Assembly: GCA_030700065.1 (NCBI GenBank)
Contig: JAUYKH010000010.1
Span: 1 to 35,810, forward strand
Direction of reading: 5' to 3'
DNA from: a bacterium
GTDB lineage: Bacteria > Patescibacteriota > Doudnabacteria > UBA920 > 2-01-FULL-46-14
DNA: 35,810 nucleotides
Part shown: positions 1-7,300 of the stretch, piece by piece
Layout of the letters: each line of letters starts with the position of its first letter
Numbering within the stretch: position 1 is the stretch's first letter
Made by a program: the position numbers and the translations under genes
The notes under the pieces: generated by a model
What the model saw: only the letters and a program-made list of their open reading frames with translations
Database searches by the model: none
What the model was told of the DNA's origin: nothing

Positions 1-169
1 AAATATGGATTGCTCTTTACAATACATCTCCTGCGGGTCTTTGTTATTTTCTGGAAACAGCGCTGGGTATTAATGACACGGGAGAATTAATACCTAATTG
101 CCCAACACTGTCGTAATACCCAGAGTCGTTTCCAGAACCAAATTCAAATTTCAGAGGAGGAAAAGAAAG

Positions 170-493
170 ATGTTTAATCAGAGACACCCTAACCGCCGGC
201 GTTTGATAACGGCTTTGCAGAAGAGTGGTTTTATCCAGTTGAGCTTTGGAGGAAACAACGGCGCTCGCGCGGTTTTCAATTTCAGGACCCCCGAGCACGC
301 ACCCAAATCCCGCCCCGTTGTCCGCAAACCCCGCCCTGCGTTTCTCGCTCAAACCGAGTCGGTCAGGATTGTGACAATCCTCTCCTACCGGCCGCCAGTC
401 GCACGACTGCCGGGGCACGCAATCGAGACGCCGATGGATGTTCTGCGCCGGGCGCACAGAAATTCGCGGCGGGCCCACGGTTGCTGGTGGTAG
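170..493 (+). CDS. Small basic hypothetical protein (107 aa)
   Basis: I do not recognise this protein. The start at 170 is chosen because an AGAGGAGG ribosome site ends about ten bases upstream, which is stronger than anything in front of the longer frame that opens at 98. The product is rich in Arg and Pro, has no membrane segment or signal peptide, and ends in a Gly-Cys-Trp-Trp tail. It belongs to a run of three small unknown genes (this one, 696 and 1122), all with strong Shine-Dalgarno sites. An antisense frame of similar length covers the same bases but lacks a ribosome site. Real but uncharacterised is my best guess; a chance frame in GC-rich DNA is the alternative. Confidence 0.4.
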   Translation: MFNQRHPNRRRLITALQKSGFIQLSFGGNNGARAVFNFRTPEHAPKSRPVVRKPRPAFLAQTESVRIVTILSYRPPVARLPGHAIETPMDVLRRAHRNSRRAHGCWW

Positions 494-511
494 TGGTGGC
501 AGTGTTACAAT

Positions 512-542
512 GAGGGGAGCAAATCTTGCGATTTGTTTCCCT
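512..542 (+). terminator. Hairpin after the 107-aa gene
   Basis: GAGGG and CAAATC pair with GATTTG and CCCTC around a TTGC loop, with a small internal loop (GAG/TTT). It lies about 20 bases past the stop at 493. There is no clear T-run afterwards, so it could be a weak terminator or an RNA-stabilising hairpin. Confidence 0.35.
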
Positions 543-571
543 CAACTCTCAAGTCAGCAATCAATAGATTG

Positions 572-604
572 TTGATTTAAGAGTTAAGGAAAGTTTATTA
601 TAAT
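572..604 (+). promoter_or_regulatory. Probable promoter of the 78-aa membrane protein gene
   Basis: TTGATT at 572-577 is followed after 18 bases by TATTAT (596-601), which overlaps TATAAT at 599-604. This is a plausible sigma-70-type promoter for the gene starting at 696. The precise -10 box is ambiguous. Confidence 0.4.
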
Positions 605-632
605 ATCAAGGAGTGTTCTCATACAGTACGCG

Positions 633-666
633 GCGGGATGGATTTCATATAAGACCTCCGTCCCGC
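633..666 (+). promoter_or_regulatory. Leader hairpin upstream of the ribosome site
   Basis: GCGGGATGGA (633-642) can pair with TCCGTCCCGC (657-666), a ten-pair stem with one G-U pair and a 14-base loop. It sits in the 5' leader, 16 bases before the GGAGGAAG ribosome site of the gene at 696. A role in mRNA stability or translation control is inference. Confidence 0.35.
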
Positions 667-695
667 TTAAAAACTTTGCATTGGAGGAAGCAGCA

Positions 696-932
696 ATGAG
701 AAGATTTTTGCTGAAATTCTGGGTGACAATCACGTTGCTTGTCTCGTACTTCACAGCCGCTTGTATTTTGCGCTACCTGATATTCCAGGACGGGCAGTGG
801 GGCGAGCTCGGTCTGTTGTTGCTGGTCGCGCTGCTCGCTGGAACGGTCATCGATTTGATTCGTTGGCACCGACGGTACGTGCGACGATTCATTTCCTCGT
901 TGCCGCCGCGGAAAAGTCTGCGCCCCTTGTGA
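696..932 (+). CDS. Small membrane protein, two predicted TM helices (78 aa)
   Basis: Unknown function. The ATG at 696 follows GGAGGAAG at 683-690, so it is preferred over the TTG at 681, which lies just before that ribosome site. The product has a hydrophobic segment at about residues 8-27 and a second at about 37-52, then a strongly basic tail (IRWHRRYVRR), so the C-terminus should stay in the cytoplasm by the positive-inside rule. A promoter-like element (572-604) and a leader hairpin lie upstream and a hairpin follows, so it looks like its own transcription unit. No family recognised. Confidence 0.55.
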   Translation: MRRFLLKFWVTITLLVSYFTAACILRYLIFQDGQWGELGLLLLVALLAGTVIDLIRWHRRYVRRFISSLPPRKSLRPL

Positions 933-939
933 CAACCTT

Positions 940-975
940 GAGAAGCCCGAAGGTCCCCAAACCTTCAGGCTTCTC
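940..975 (+). terminator. Strong hairpin downstream of 78-aa gene
   Basis: GAGAAGCC and GAAGGT pair with ACCTTC and GGCTTCTC around a six-base loop (one C/A mismatch), 14 stem pairs starting eight bases after the stop. The 3' flank is pyrimidine-rich rather than a pure T-run, so intrinsic termination is likely but not certain. Confidence 0.5.
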
Positions 976-1121
976 CTTCTCAAGCTGCCAGTGATCGAGT
1001 GATCTTAACTTTATTGTTGAGACTACTTCATATATCCGTTTCTCGAAGAAATTTGAGATTCTCCTGTACGGACTTCATTGGCAGCTTGAGGGGAAAAATT
1101 TGAGAGAGGGGGGTAATATCT

Positions 1122-1304
1122 ATGCCAGTTGTAAAAGCTGTGTATCTGATTGTAGTTGCCATCAGCGTTCTCGTTCTGACCATCAATGGGAGTATGAACC
1201 TCAATTCCCGAGATCAGAAGAACGTTTACAGCGGTATCGCCAACATGTTGACGGCGATCATCGTGATGCTCGTAGTGATCGTTTTTAACACGTTGAAGTG
1301 GTAA
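1122..1304 (+). CDS. Very small membrane protein, two TM helices (60 aa)
   Basis: Unknown function. The ATG at 1122 is preceded by a purine-rich GAGAGGGGGG site eight bases away. Residues about 4-24 (VKAVYLIVVAISVLVLTI) and about 41-56 (ANMLTAIIVMLVVIVF) are hydrophobic, separated by a polar loop with NLNSRDQKN. It is a helical hairpin of minimal size and forms its own unit, closed by the terminator at 1325-1358. It resembles the neighbouring 78-aa protein only in general architecture. Confidence 0.6.
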   Translation: MPVVKAVYLIVVAISVLVLTINGSMNLNSRDQKNVYSGIANMLTAIIVMLVVIVFNTLKW

Positions 1305-1324
1305 ACCTGGTGCCGTCAATCCCG

Positions 1325-1358
1325 GGCTGTCGCTTGCGAGCGATGGCCTTTTCTTTTT
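1325..1358 (+). terminator. Rho-independent terminator
   Basis: GGCTGTCGCT pairs with AGCGATGGCC around TGCG (two G-U pairs), followed by TTTTCTTTTT. It ends the unit of the 60-aa protein. Confidence 0.8.
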
Positions 1359-1384
1359 GACTTTTAGGATAGTTTCGGTATAAT
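1357..1384 (+). promoter_or_regulatory. Promoter of rpmF-nusB
   Basis: TTGACT (1357-1362), a 16-base spacer and TATAAT (1379-1384). The -35 box starts inside the T-run of the preceding terminator, so one unit ends where the next begins. Transcripts would carry the palindromic repeat 1382-1475 in their leader. Confidence 0.65.
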
Positions 1385-1475
1385 TCTGTCATGCCGTACT
1401 TGCCTGCCCGCCGTAGCTTTAGCGAAGGCTGGGATATGGCATGACAGAATTCTGGATTCCCGCTTTCGCGGGAAT
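1382..1475. repeat. Palindromic repeat element, two inverted repeats
   Basis: AATTCTGTCATGCC (1382-1395) is the exact reverse complement of 1438-1451. A second hairpin, ATTCCCGC-TTTC-GCGGGAAT, occupies 1456-1475. The CTGGATTCCCGCTT and GCGGGAATGACA segments recur in reverse orientation at the in-frame insertion in the glycosyltransferase at 18270-18363, and a reduced version lies at 35184-35214. It behaves like a REP/MITE-type intergenic element. Confidence 0.65.
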
Positions 1476-1504
1476 GACAAATCTAAGAAATTTAACTTTT
1501 TATT

Positions 1505-1705
1505 ATGGGAGTTCCTAAAAAGCGGAAAACACAAGGATCAACAGGCCAGCGGCGGTCGCATCATTTTCTGACCAAAATTCAGCTGGCCCGTTGCAAGAAC
1601 TGCGCCGCACCGGTGATGCCGCACGAAGTCTGCCAGGTGTGCGGATTTTACCGCGGGAAACAGGTAATCAAAATCGAATTGCCAAAGACTAAGACAACTA
1701 AGTAA
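1505..1705 (+). CDS. rpmF: Large ribosomal subunit protein bL32
   Basis: A 66-residue structural protein of the 50S subunit. The N-terminus [18 protein letters not shown] is the usual basic bL32 start. Two Cys pairs, CKNC and CQVC, form the zinc-ribbon version of the protein (C+ type). Length fits the family. No Shine-Dalgarno site is visible before the ATG, unlike the small unknown genes upstream. nusB starts one base after its stop, so the two are translated from one message driven by the promoter at 1357-1384. Confidence 0.96.
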   Translation: MGVPKKRKTQGSTGQRRSHHFLTKIQLARCKNCAAPVMPHEVCQVCGFYRGKQVIKIELPKTKTTK

Positions 1706-1706
1706 A

Positions 1707-2180
1707 ATGGCCAACAGGCACCTTTCCAGAACAGTCGCAATGCAGGCGCTCTACGAGTGGGACTTTCAACAAAAGAAAGAAGACCTGCAGAAAATAGTGC
1801 AGCGCGATATTGAAAATTTCGCGCCTGGTTTGGAAGACCCGAAATTTATTCATGATCTGGTGGATGGCGTGAAGGAAAATCAAGTCGAGATCGATCAAAT
1901 AATCGAGAAGACTGCTCCCGAATGGCCGATTGATCAGATCACAATCACCGATCGCAATATTTTACGGATCGGTATTTTTGAACTCAAGTACGCCAAAGAA
2001 GTACCGCCCAAGGTGGCGATAAACGAGGCGGTGGAATTGGGAAAAACTTTCGGCGGCGAATCGTCGGGAAAGTTCGTCAATGGAGTCTTGGGAACTTTGT
2101 ACCGCGAGATGATCCCGGCAGAAAAGGGAAGTGAAACAGAAACTAAAACCGGAACTGCGCCTGAAGACAGGATTAATTAA
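1707..2180 (+). CDS. nusB: Transcription antitermination protein NusB
   Basis: NusB binds boxA RNA together with ribosomal protein S10 (NusE) and helps antitermination of rRNA operons. The 157-residue product has the all-helical NusB pattern: [17 protein letters not shown] at the N-terminus and the conserved C-terminal block [30 protein letters not shown] and [12 protein letters not shown]. It follows rpmF by one base. The last 20 residues are a charged Thr/Glu/Lys tail beyond the usual domain end. Confidence 0.95.
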   Translation: MANRHLSRTVAMQALYEWDFQQKKEDLQKIVQRDIENFAPGLEDPKFIHDLVDGVKENQVEIDQIIEKTAPEWPIDQITITDRNILRIGIFELKYAKEVPPKVAINEAVELGKTFGGESSGKFVNGVLGTLYREMIPAEKGSETETKTGTAPEDRIN

Positions 2181-2290
2181 GGCCCGCATCACGTACATTC
2201 TTTATTTCTCGAACATAGAGTTGGTCGCCGGGATGCCAATGGGTACCGAAAGGATTTTGCCGCGCACAGGAATGGATCCATCTTCCTTGA

Positions 2291-2319
2291 TTGCGTTTTT
2301 CGCGGGAATTTGCTATATT
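2291..2319 (+). promoter_or_regulatory. Promoter of the HU gene (extended -10)
   Basis: TTGCGT (2291-2296), 17 bases, then TGC-TATATT (extended -10 at 2311-2319). AAAGGA at 2345-2350 is the ribosome site for the ATG at 2361. The rest of 2181-2290 shows no supported gene. Confidence 0.55.
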
Positions 2320-2360
2320 ATTTCTAAAATCATAATTAAAAGGGAAAGGATAAATTTATA

Positions 2361-2642
2361 ATGAATAAAGTCGAATTGGCTGACGCGGTTGCCGGCAAAA
2401 CCGGAATGGGGAAAGCCGATGCCGAAAAGGCCATCAATGCCGTGGTGGATGTTATAACTGAACAGCTCAAAGCCGGAAGCGAGGTAAGCATTACCGGTTT
2501 CGGAAATTTCTCGGTCTCCCAACGAGCGGCTCGCACGGGGGTTAATCCGCAAAACCCAACCGAAAAAATCCAAATTGCCGCCACGAAAGTTCCAAAGTTC
2601 AAGGCTGGCAAGGGTCTCAAAGACGCGGTCAGGGGATTGTAA
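2361..2642 (+). CDS. HU-family DNA-binding protein
   Basis: A nucleoid-associated dimeric protein that bends DNA. The 93 residues match the family from end to end: MNKVELADAVAGKTGMGKADA (helices 1-2), GSEVSITGFGNFSV in the beta core, then the DNA-embracing arm with RTGVNPQNPTEKIQI and the closing PKFKAGKGLKDAV. Size is as expected for HU. It has its own promoter and terminator. Whether it is HU or the related IHF cannot be settled here; the lone gene and arm sequence favour HU. Confidence 0.95.
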   Translation: MNKVELADAVAGKTGMGKADAEKAINAVVDVITEQLKAGSEVSITGFGNFSVSQRAARTGVNPQNPTEKIQIAATKVPKFKAGKGLKDAVRGL

Positions 2643-2663
2643 TATTCAGCTTTAGGAAAAATC

Positions 2664-2702
2664 AAAACCCCCGTCCGCCCTTTGGCGGAGGGGTTTTCTT
2701 TT
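2664..2702 (+). terminator. Rho-independent terminator of the HU gene
   Basis: AAAACCCC and TCCGCC pair with GGCGGA and GGGGTTTT, followed by CTTTT. The stem lies 21 bases after the HU stop. Confidence 0.85.
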
Positions 2703-2713
2703 AACGGACTGTC

Positions 2714-2776
2714 GTATACCGGCAGCCCCAGTAGTAGTCCGCCTCGGGCGGACACTATGGGGTAAATACGCCTGGT
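2714..2776 (+). pseudogene. Fragment of a tRNA-Pro copy split by a hairpin
   Basis: GTATACCGGCAG (2714-2725) and TACGCCTGGT (2767-2776) match, in order, the contiguous D-arm and 5' anticodon-stem sequence of the intact tRNA-Pro at 2806-2827 (21 of 22 bases). Between them are 41 extra bases forming a hairpin at 2726-2762 (CCCCA/TGGGG, TAGT/ACTA and GTCCGCC/GGCGGAC around TCG, with two single-base bulges). It reads as a decayed tRNA copy interrupted by a palindromic element. Confidence 0.5.
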
Positions 2777-2796
2777 AACTAGCCTGAAACTTTTTC

Positions 2797-2870
2797 CGGA
2801 GAGTAGTATACCGGTAGTACGCCTGGTTTGGGACCAGGTAGACCGGGTTCGATTCCCGGCTCTCCGACCA
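2797..2870 (+). tRNA. tRNA-Pro (anticodon TGG)
   Basis: Acceptor CGGAGAG (2797-2803) pairs with CTCTCCG (2860-2866). The anticodon stem CCTGG/CCAGG encloses TTTGGGA, giving anticodon TGG, which reads CCA and other Pro codons. The T-arm is CCGGG-TTCGATT-CCCGG. Discriminator A and an encoded CCA end the gene. Confidence 0.95.
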
Positions 2871-2885
2871 TGTGGCTTATAAAGT

Positions 2886-3476
2886 ATGCAGAATATTTAT
2901 AATTTTTATACCAATCTTTTAAGAGCCAATTCTGTCTGGATTAAGCGAATGAGTATTTGGGCGCTTTTGTGGTTTGCAATAGGCACCGGGACATATCTCG
3001 TTCGGCCCGATCTTTTGGAATCTGTTTCCCAATTTTTGGACAGAGTATTTCGGGATATTTGGGGTGATAAGGCGCCCGCCCTGGATTTCTCGGCCGTCCT
3101 TTTGATTTTTAGTAATAATCTGGAAGCCGCCCTCCTCGCCCTTTTCTTAGGCATAATCATCGGAATCGTGCCACTCATGGTGGCGGCCCTGAATTTTTTT
3201 ATCTTGGGATTTTTGTTTGCCATATTCGCCTTGCCGTATTCCCCGTCTGGAGCCTTGATTTTTGCAGCGGCCGTTGTGCCTCACGGAATCATTGAGATCC
3301 CAGCGCTCCTTGTTGCCAGCGCGTTTGGCCTGCGCCTCGGACTTGATTGGAAAAACTGGAAGGTGACTCTGGGGCAGAATATCCAGATTGCTCCGCTTTT
3401 GGCAGCGTTACTTTTCCTCGCCGCGGTCATCGAAGTTTTTGTTTCCGGAAAATTGGTCGAGCAGTTGGCAAAATGA
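2886..3476 (+). CDS. SpoIIM/DUF95-family membrane protein
   Basis: A 196-residue polytopic membrane protein of the stage II sporulation protein M family, which is widespread in non-sporulating bacteria and has no settled function there. Hydrophobic segments fall at roughly 22-42, 65-105, 108-130 and 170-188. The family signature VVPHGIIEIPALLVA is present, as is the preceding GIVPLMVAALNFFILGF stretch. The start at 2886 lies 15 bases past the tRNA-Pro gene. Its stop overlaps the next start (ATGA at 3473-3476), so it is translationally coupled to the alkyltransferase-like gene. Confidence 0.85.
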   Translation: MQNIYNFYTNLLRANSVWIKRMSIWALLWFAIGTGTYLVRPDLLESVSQFLDRVFRDIWGDKAPALDFSAVLLIFSNNLEAALLALFLGIIIGIVPLMVAALNFFILGFLFAIFALPYSPSGALIFAAAVVPHGIIEIPALLVASAFGLRLGLDWKNWKVTLGQNIQIAPLLAALLFLAAVIEVFVSGKLVEQLAK

Positions 3477-3793
3477 ATTTTTTAGAAAGGGTTTACGAGG
3501 AAGCAGGGAAAATTCCAAAGGGCAAAGTCTTAACTTACGGGCAAATCGCAAGTCTGATTTCAACTCCGCGGGCGGCTCGCATTGTCGGTTTTGCCCTGCG
3601 GCAATTGCCGCCTGACACGAAAATTCCTTGGCAAAGGGTGGTCAACGGCCGTGGCATGATCTCCATTGAAAACATGAATTTTCCCAAAACAGAGCAAGCA
3701 AGGCGTTTACAAGGAGAGGGGATCGAGGTAGTATTGAGGGACGGAAATTACTGGGTGGATTTGAAAAAGTATTTGTGGAACGCGCGGGATTAG
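3473..3793 (+). CDS. Alkyltransferase-like (ATL) DNA-damage recognition protein
   Basis: A 106-residue protein of the O6-alkylguanine-DNA alkyltransferase C-terminal domain family. The helix-turn-helix start (VYEEAGKIPKGKVLTYGQIA) and the RAARIVGFALRQLP Arg-finger region are clear. The catalytic motif is PWQRVV, with Trp53 where active enzymes have Cys in PCHRV. This defines the ATL branch, which binds alkylated guanine and hands it to nucleotide excision repair without repairing it itself. The start at 3473 overlaps the upstream stop. The last codons and TAG stop (3784-3793) lie inside the tRNA-Gly gene. Confidence 0.9.
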   Translation: MNFLERVYEEAGKIPKGKVLTYGQIASLISTPRAARIVGFALRQLPPDTKIPWQRVVNGRGMISIENMNFPKTEQARRLQGEGIEVVLRDGNYWVDLKKYLWNARD

Positions 3794-3854
3794 TATAATG
3801 GTAGTACGGCACCCTTCCAAGGTGCACGCACCGGTTCGATTCCGGTATCCCGCT
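3784..3854 (+). tRNA. tRNA-Gly (anticodon TCC)
   Basis: Acceptor GCGGGAT (3784-3790) pairs with ATCCCGC (3847-3853). The anticodon stem GCACC/GGTGC encloses CTTCCAA, giving TCC. The T-arm is ACCGG-TTCGATT-CCGGT. No CCA is encoded, unlike tRNA-Pro upstream. The first ten bases are shared with the end of the ATL gene. Confidence 0.95.
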
Positions 3855-3894
3855 ATGTGGATAATTTATTTTGAATTTTAAAGGGTTCAATTTT

Positions 3895-3928
3895 TGGCTT
3901 ATTTGAAAGCCATTTTTTATTTTTTTTA
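3895..3928 (+). terminator. Rho-independent terminator after tRNA-Gly
   Basis: TGGCTT pairs with AAGCCA around six bases, followed by TTTTTTATTTTTTTT. It closes the tRNA-Pro to tRNA-Gly stretch. Confidence 0.75.
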
Positions 3929-3968
3929 TCCACAGTACCTCTGTATTGAAAAATTTATCTTTCCACAA

Positions 3969-3998
3969 TTGACAATGCTTTTGATAAATTCGTATAAT
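3969..3998 (+). promoter_or_regulatory. Consensus promoter upstream of the surface-protein gene
   Basis: TTGACA (3969-3974), 18 bases, TATAAT (3993-3998): both boxes are exact sigma-70 consensus. It is the strongest promoter in the window and fits an abundantly made S-layer protein. The next recognised gene starts 371 bases downstream. Confidence 0.8.
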
Positions 3999-4369
3999 AA
4001 ATTGAATTGCTTTGGATTTGCGCAATTTTGTTATTTATTGTCTGATGTGTAACAAGAGTAGTTGCATTACCGTCCACAATACTGCTTTGAATAACAGCAA
4101 GAAACGAACGCAAATCTCATAATTTTGAATTTGGGAAGCCTTTTCAATTAAGGTGTCTGTTGGTTTGGCATTTTAGATTCAGAAAGCCTGCATTTAATTA
4201 TTGTGCTTTCTGGCGGTCGGTATCTAAAAAAGAGCCTGATCAACGGCAAAAGTTTGGGAAGGCAAATTGGAATAGTTTATCAATTAACAAAGGAAATAGA
4301 ATTTGCAGGATCTAAAAGTTTGATTGTCTCAATTGAACAATTAAACAGATCTCTTGCAAAGTAATACAA
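3999..4369 (+). other. Long untranslated leader or unrecognised small RNA
   Basis: This 371-base stretch follows a perfect promoter and precedes the large surface-protein gene. No known riboswitch or RNA family is recognised. CAGAAAGC (4180-4187) and GCTTTCTG (4205-4212) form an eight-pair stem. An open frame covers 4152-4361 (see the 4203-4364 entry). No terminator separates it from 4370, so it most likely forms the 5' leader of the surface-protein mRNA. No Shine-Dalgarno site precedes 4370. Confidence 0.4.
4203..4364 (+). CDS. Possible small leader ORF or gene remnant (53 aa)
   Basis: A frame open from 4152 can start at GTG 4203 and ends five bases before the ATG at 4370. Its product, containing RYLKKSLINGKSLGRQIG and SKSLIVSIEQLNRSLAK, has the amphipathic, Lys/Leu-rich composition of a real helical peptide rather than junk. 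There is no ribosome site and no ATG. It may be a leader peptide, the tail of a decayed gene, or chance. Confidence 0.2.
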   Translation: MLSGGRYLKKSLINGKSLGRQIGIVYQLTKEIEFAGSKSLIVSIEQLNRSLAK

Positions 4370-7300
4370 ATGCATAAACCTAATAGATCTTTTGCGAAAA
4401 AGGTCTTTGCTGCGGGTTTAGCGGTATCAACCGCCCTTTGGGCATCCGCTGGTTTGTTCGTCTTCGTGGCACAAGCCGTCGAAGCTCATCCGGCTGGCAC
4501 TCTGGTCCTCTCCGGGGGAACAGTTTGGCACGTTTCTGACGATGGCACTGGTCGCCATGGAATTGATTCTTTGGCGAAATTCCAGTCTCATCGTTATGAC
4601 TTTGCCGATGTAGTTTCAGCGAATTCCGCGGATTTGGCATTGCCAGATCTCGGTCTTCTGTCCTGGGGTAACGGAGTCTTGTTTCTGGAAGGTGGCACAG
4701 TCTACCAGGTTTCCGGTGGAATGAAGCATGGATTTACCTCCGCTTCAGTCTTCACTGGGAATGGGTTTGATTTTGCGACAGTCATTGGGGCAAGCCTTGC
4801 CGGGGTTCCGGTAGGAGCCAACATTGACAGCACCAGCGCTGCTCACCTGGAAGGAACATTCGTTGTTTCCGGCGGCACTATCTGGATGATTACCGCCACT
4901 GGTCGAAAAGGCATTCCTTCACCGGACATATTTTATTCCTACGGGGCCGGATTCGGTCATGTCGCGGCTGCGAATGCTGCTGATTTGTCTCTGACCAACG
5001 AAGGCAACGCCACGTTCCGAACCGGAGCGTTAGTTAACGATGGCGGAACAATCTGGGCCGTAACTGCGACAAGCAGACGCGGATTCCCGACTGGTTCCTG
5101 CTACACTGGTTTTGGGTTTAACTTCTCAATGCCAGTCGTGGGCTCAACTTCCAGCTTGACCACTGGCGCGAATTACTGCGTTGATGGGGATGACGTTATA
5201 CCCCCTCCTCCCACTTCTACCGGCACTTTGAGCGTTTCTCTGGCTTCGGACACTCCGGCAGCCGGCATTGTGCTCAAGAGTCAAGCGCGCGCGCCTTTCA
5301 CCAAAGTCCAACTCACCGCCACTGGCGGGGATGTTGTGGTTGACACGTGGGTAATGGAGCGCAAAGGCGTTGCCGCGGATAGCTCTTTCGCGAGCGTGGA
5401 TATTGTTGATCTCACAACGAATGCCACGATCAACGAGAGCGGCAAAACCTTCAGCACCGATCACACCGCGAACTTCACCGAAGACCTGACCATTCCATCC
5501 GGTCAAACCAAGTATGTGATGCTCGCCGGCAATATTGCCGCTTCTCCGGGCGCGGGTGAGCAGCCTATTTTGGCGCTCAAATCCATGACGCTCAAGGGCG
5601 GATCATTGGTCGCCAGCTTCCCGATTCAGGGCAACGCGATGACCATCAATACCACCATCACAATTGGTTCGGCCACTGTTCAGCGAGGCGCTTACACCAA
5701 TTCTTCTTCGACAACGATTGAAGTGGGCAAGACAGCTTACACTTTCTTCTCCTTCCAGATCCAAGCCGGTTCTGTTGAAGACGTTGGTTTCTCGCAAATC
5801 AAAGTCTACCAATCCGGCACCGCGAGTTTGTCGGCCGATCTGGCTAATATCAAACTCTATCGGGACGGGACATTCCTGGCGGACGGAGTTGTGAGCGGCA
5901 ACTATGTCAATTTCAGCTTTGCCGAACAACTGATTCCCAAAGGACAGACCTTCCAGTACCAGGTAAAAGCTGATGTTGTCTCCGGTTCTGACCGGACTGT
6001 GAAGCTGGCCATCTGGCGGGTCAATGACGTCTATGTCGTGGGCAAGACCTATAACGCCGGTATCACCCCGACTTATTCCGGCACGTCATCTGCCAACGGC
6101 ACCAATACCACGCTGGTTTTGACGGACAATCAATTCACGATTTCCGTCGGCACTTTCCGCGTGGGTAGTTCCAACTCGGTCCCGGCCCAGAATATCTCGG
6201 TGGGCACCAACCAGACCTTGGGCGCCTTTGAATTTGAAGTTAAAGGCGAGCCAATGATTGTCAGTGCCGTGACACTCACCGTGGCCTCTTCCACGACAGG
6301 TGCCACGATTATCGAAGACGCTCTGCAGGCCGTGAGCTTGGTTGACCCCAACGGCAACATTGTCGCGGGTCCGACCGATGTCTCTACCGGCAGCGGCACT
6401 ATGACCGTGCCGTGGACTGACACGTTCACCGTGCCAATCGGCCTTAACCACTACAAAGTGGTGGGCAACTTGGCCACCGACGGCGGCTGGACAAGCAACA
6501 ACACGATTACCGTGAGTCTCCAGACCCCGGCCTCGGCCATCACATCCAAAGGCGAAGTGACCGGCCTCTCGGTTACGGAAACGCCGGCCTCCAACACTTC
6601 GGCCAACACGCAGACAGTCAAGGCCTCCACTCTGACTGTAACCAAGAACTCCACGCCGACAGCCAAGACCATTGTCGCCAACGCGACCAATGTGCTCTTG
6701 GGCAGCTGGCAGATGGATGCCACCAACTCTGGCGAGGATATCCGCATCACGTCCATCGCGGTGCGCGCCTCCACCACAGGCAAGCTCAACACGCTGACCT
6801 TGAAGAAAGTCAGCTCTCCGGGCGGCACAGTCCTCACGACCCTGTCCCCGGTTAATGACAACCCGTCGGACAATGGAGCAAATTCCAATGACGCGGCTGC
6901 GACCTCGACCTTCGCGCTCTCTGATCCAATCGTAATAACCAAGGGCACGGCCATTCACATTGATCTTTACGGCAATGTGCCGTCCAATGTGAACGCCGGC
7001 GAAGTGGATTCATATGGTCTCACTGATACAGCCACGGCCAGCAATGCTTCAGTTGTGGCCTACGGGGTGAGCACGGGCAACCGCGCGACTGTAACGTTGA
7101 CGGCCAATGACGGCGCGGCTCTGACCATCGCGGCCGCCGGAACGTTGACCGTGGATGAAGATGCCTCATCGCCCAACAGCCGGCTGGTAACGTTCGGCTC
7201 AAACGGAGTCGAAGTTTCCACGCTTCGCTTGAAGGCGACGAATGAGTCCATTGACATCACGGTGCTCAATATTCACGTTGACGACGGCGGTCTCACCGGC

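Noticed and set aside
44-478. Minus-strand frame (144 codons) opposite the first small gene
   Set aside because: No ribosome site, and the plus strand has a strong one at the right spacing for 170.
2207-2318. Minus-strand peptide-like frame between nusB and HU (contains VRGKILSVPIGIPATNS)
   Set aside because: It looks somewhat protein-like, but is under 40 codons with no start codon or ribosome site. It could be a gene remnant; not enough to call.
6086-6958. Long minus-strand frame (290 codons) in the surface-protein gene
   Set aside because: Arg/Gly-rich shadow of the GC-rich, repetitive plus-strand gene, without ribosome site or recognisable domain.
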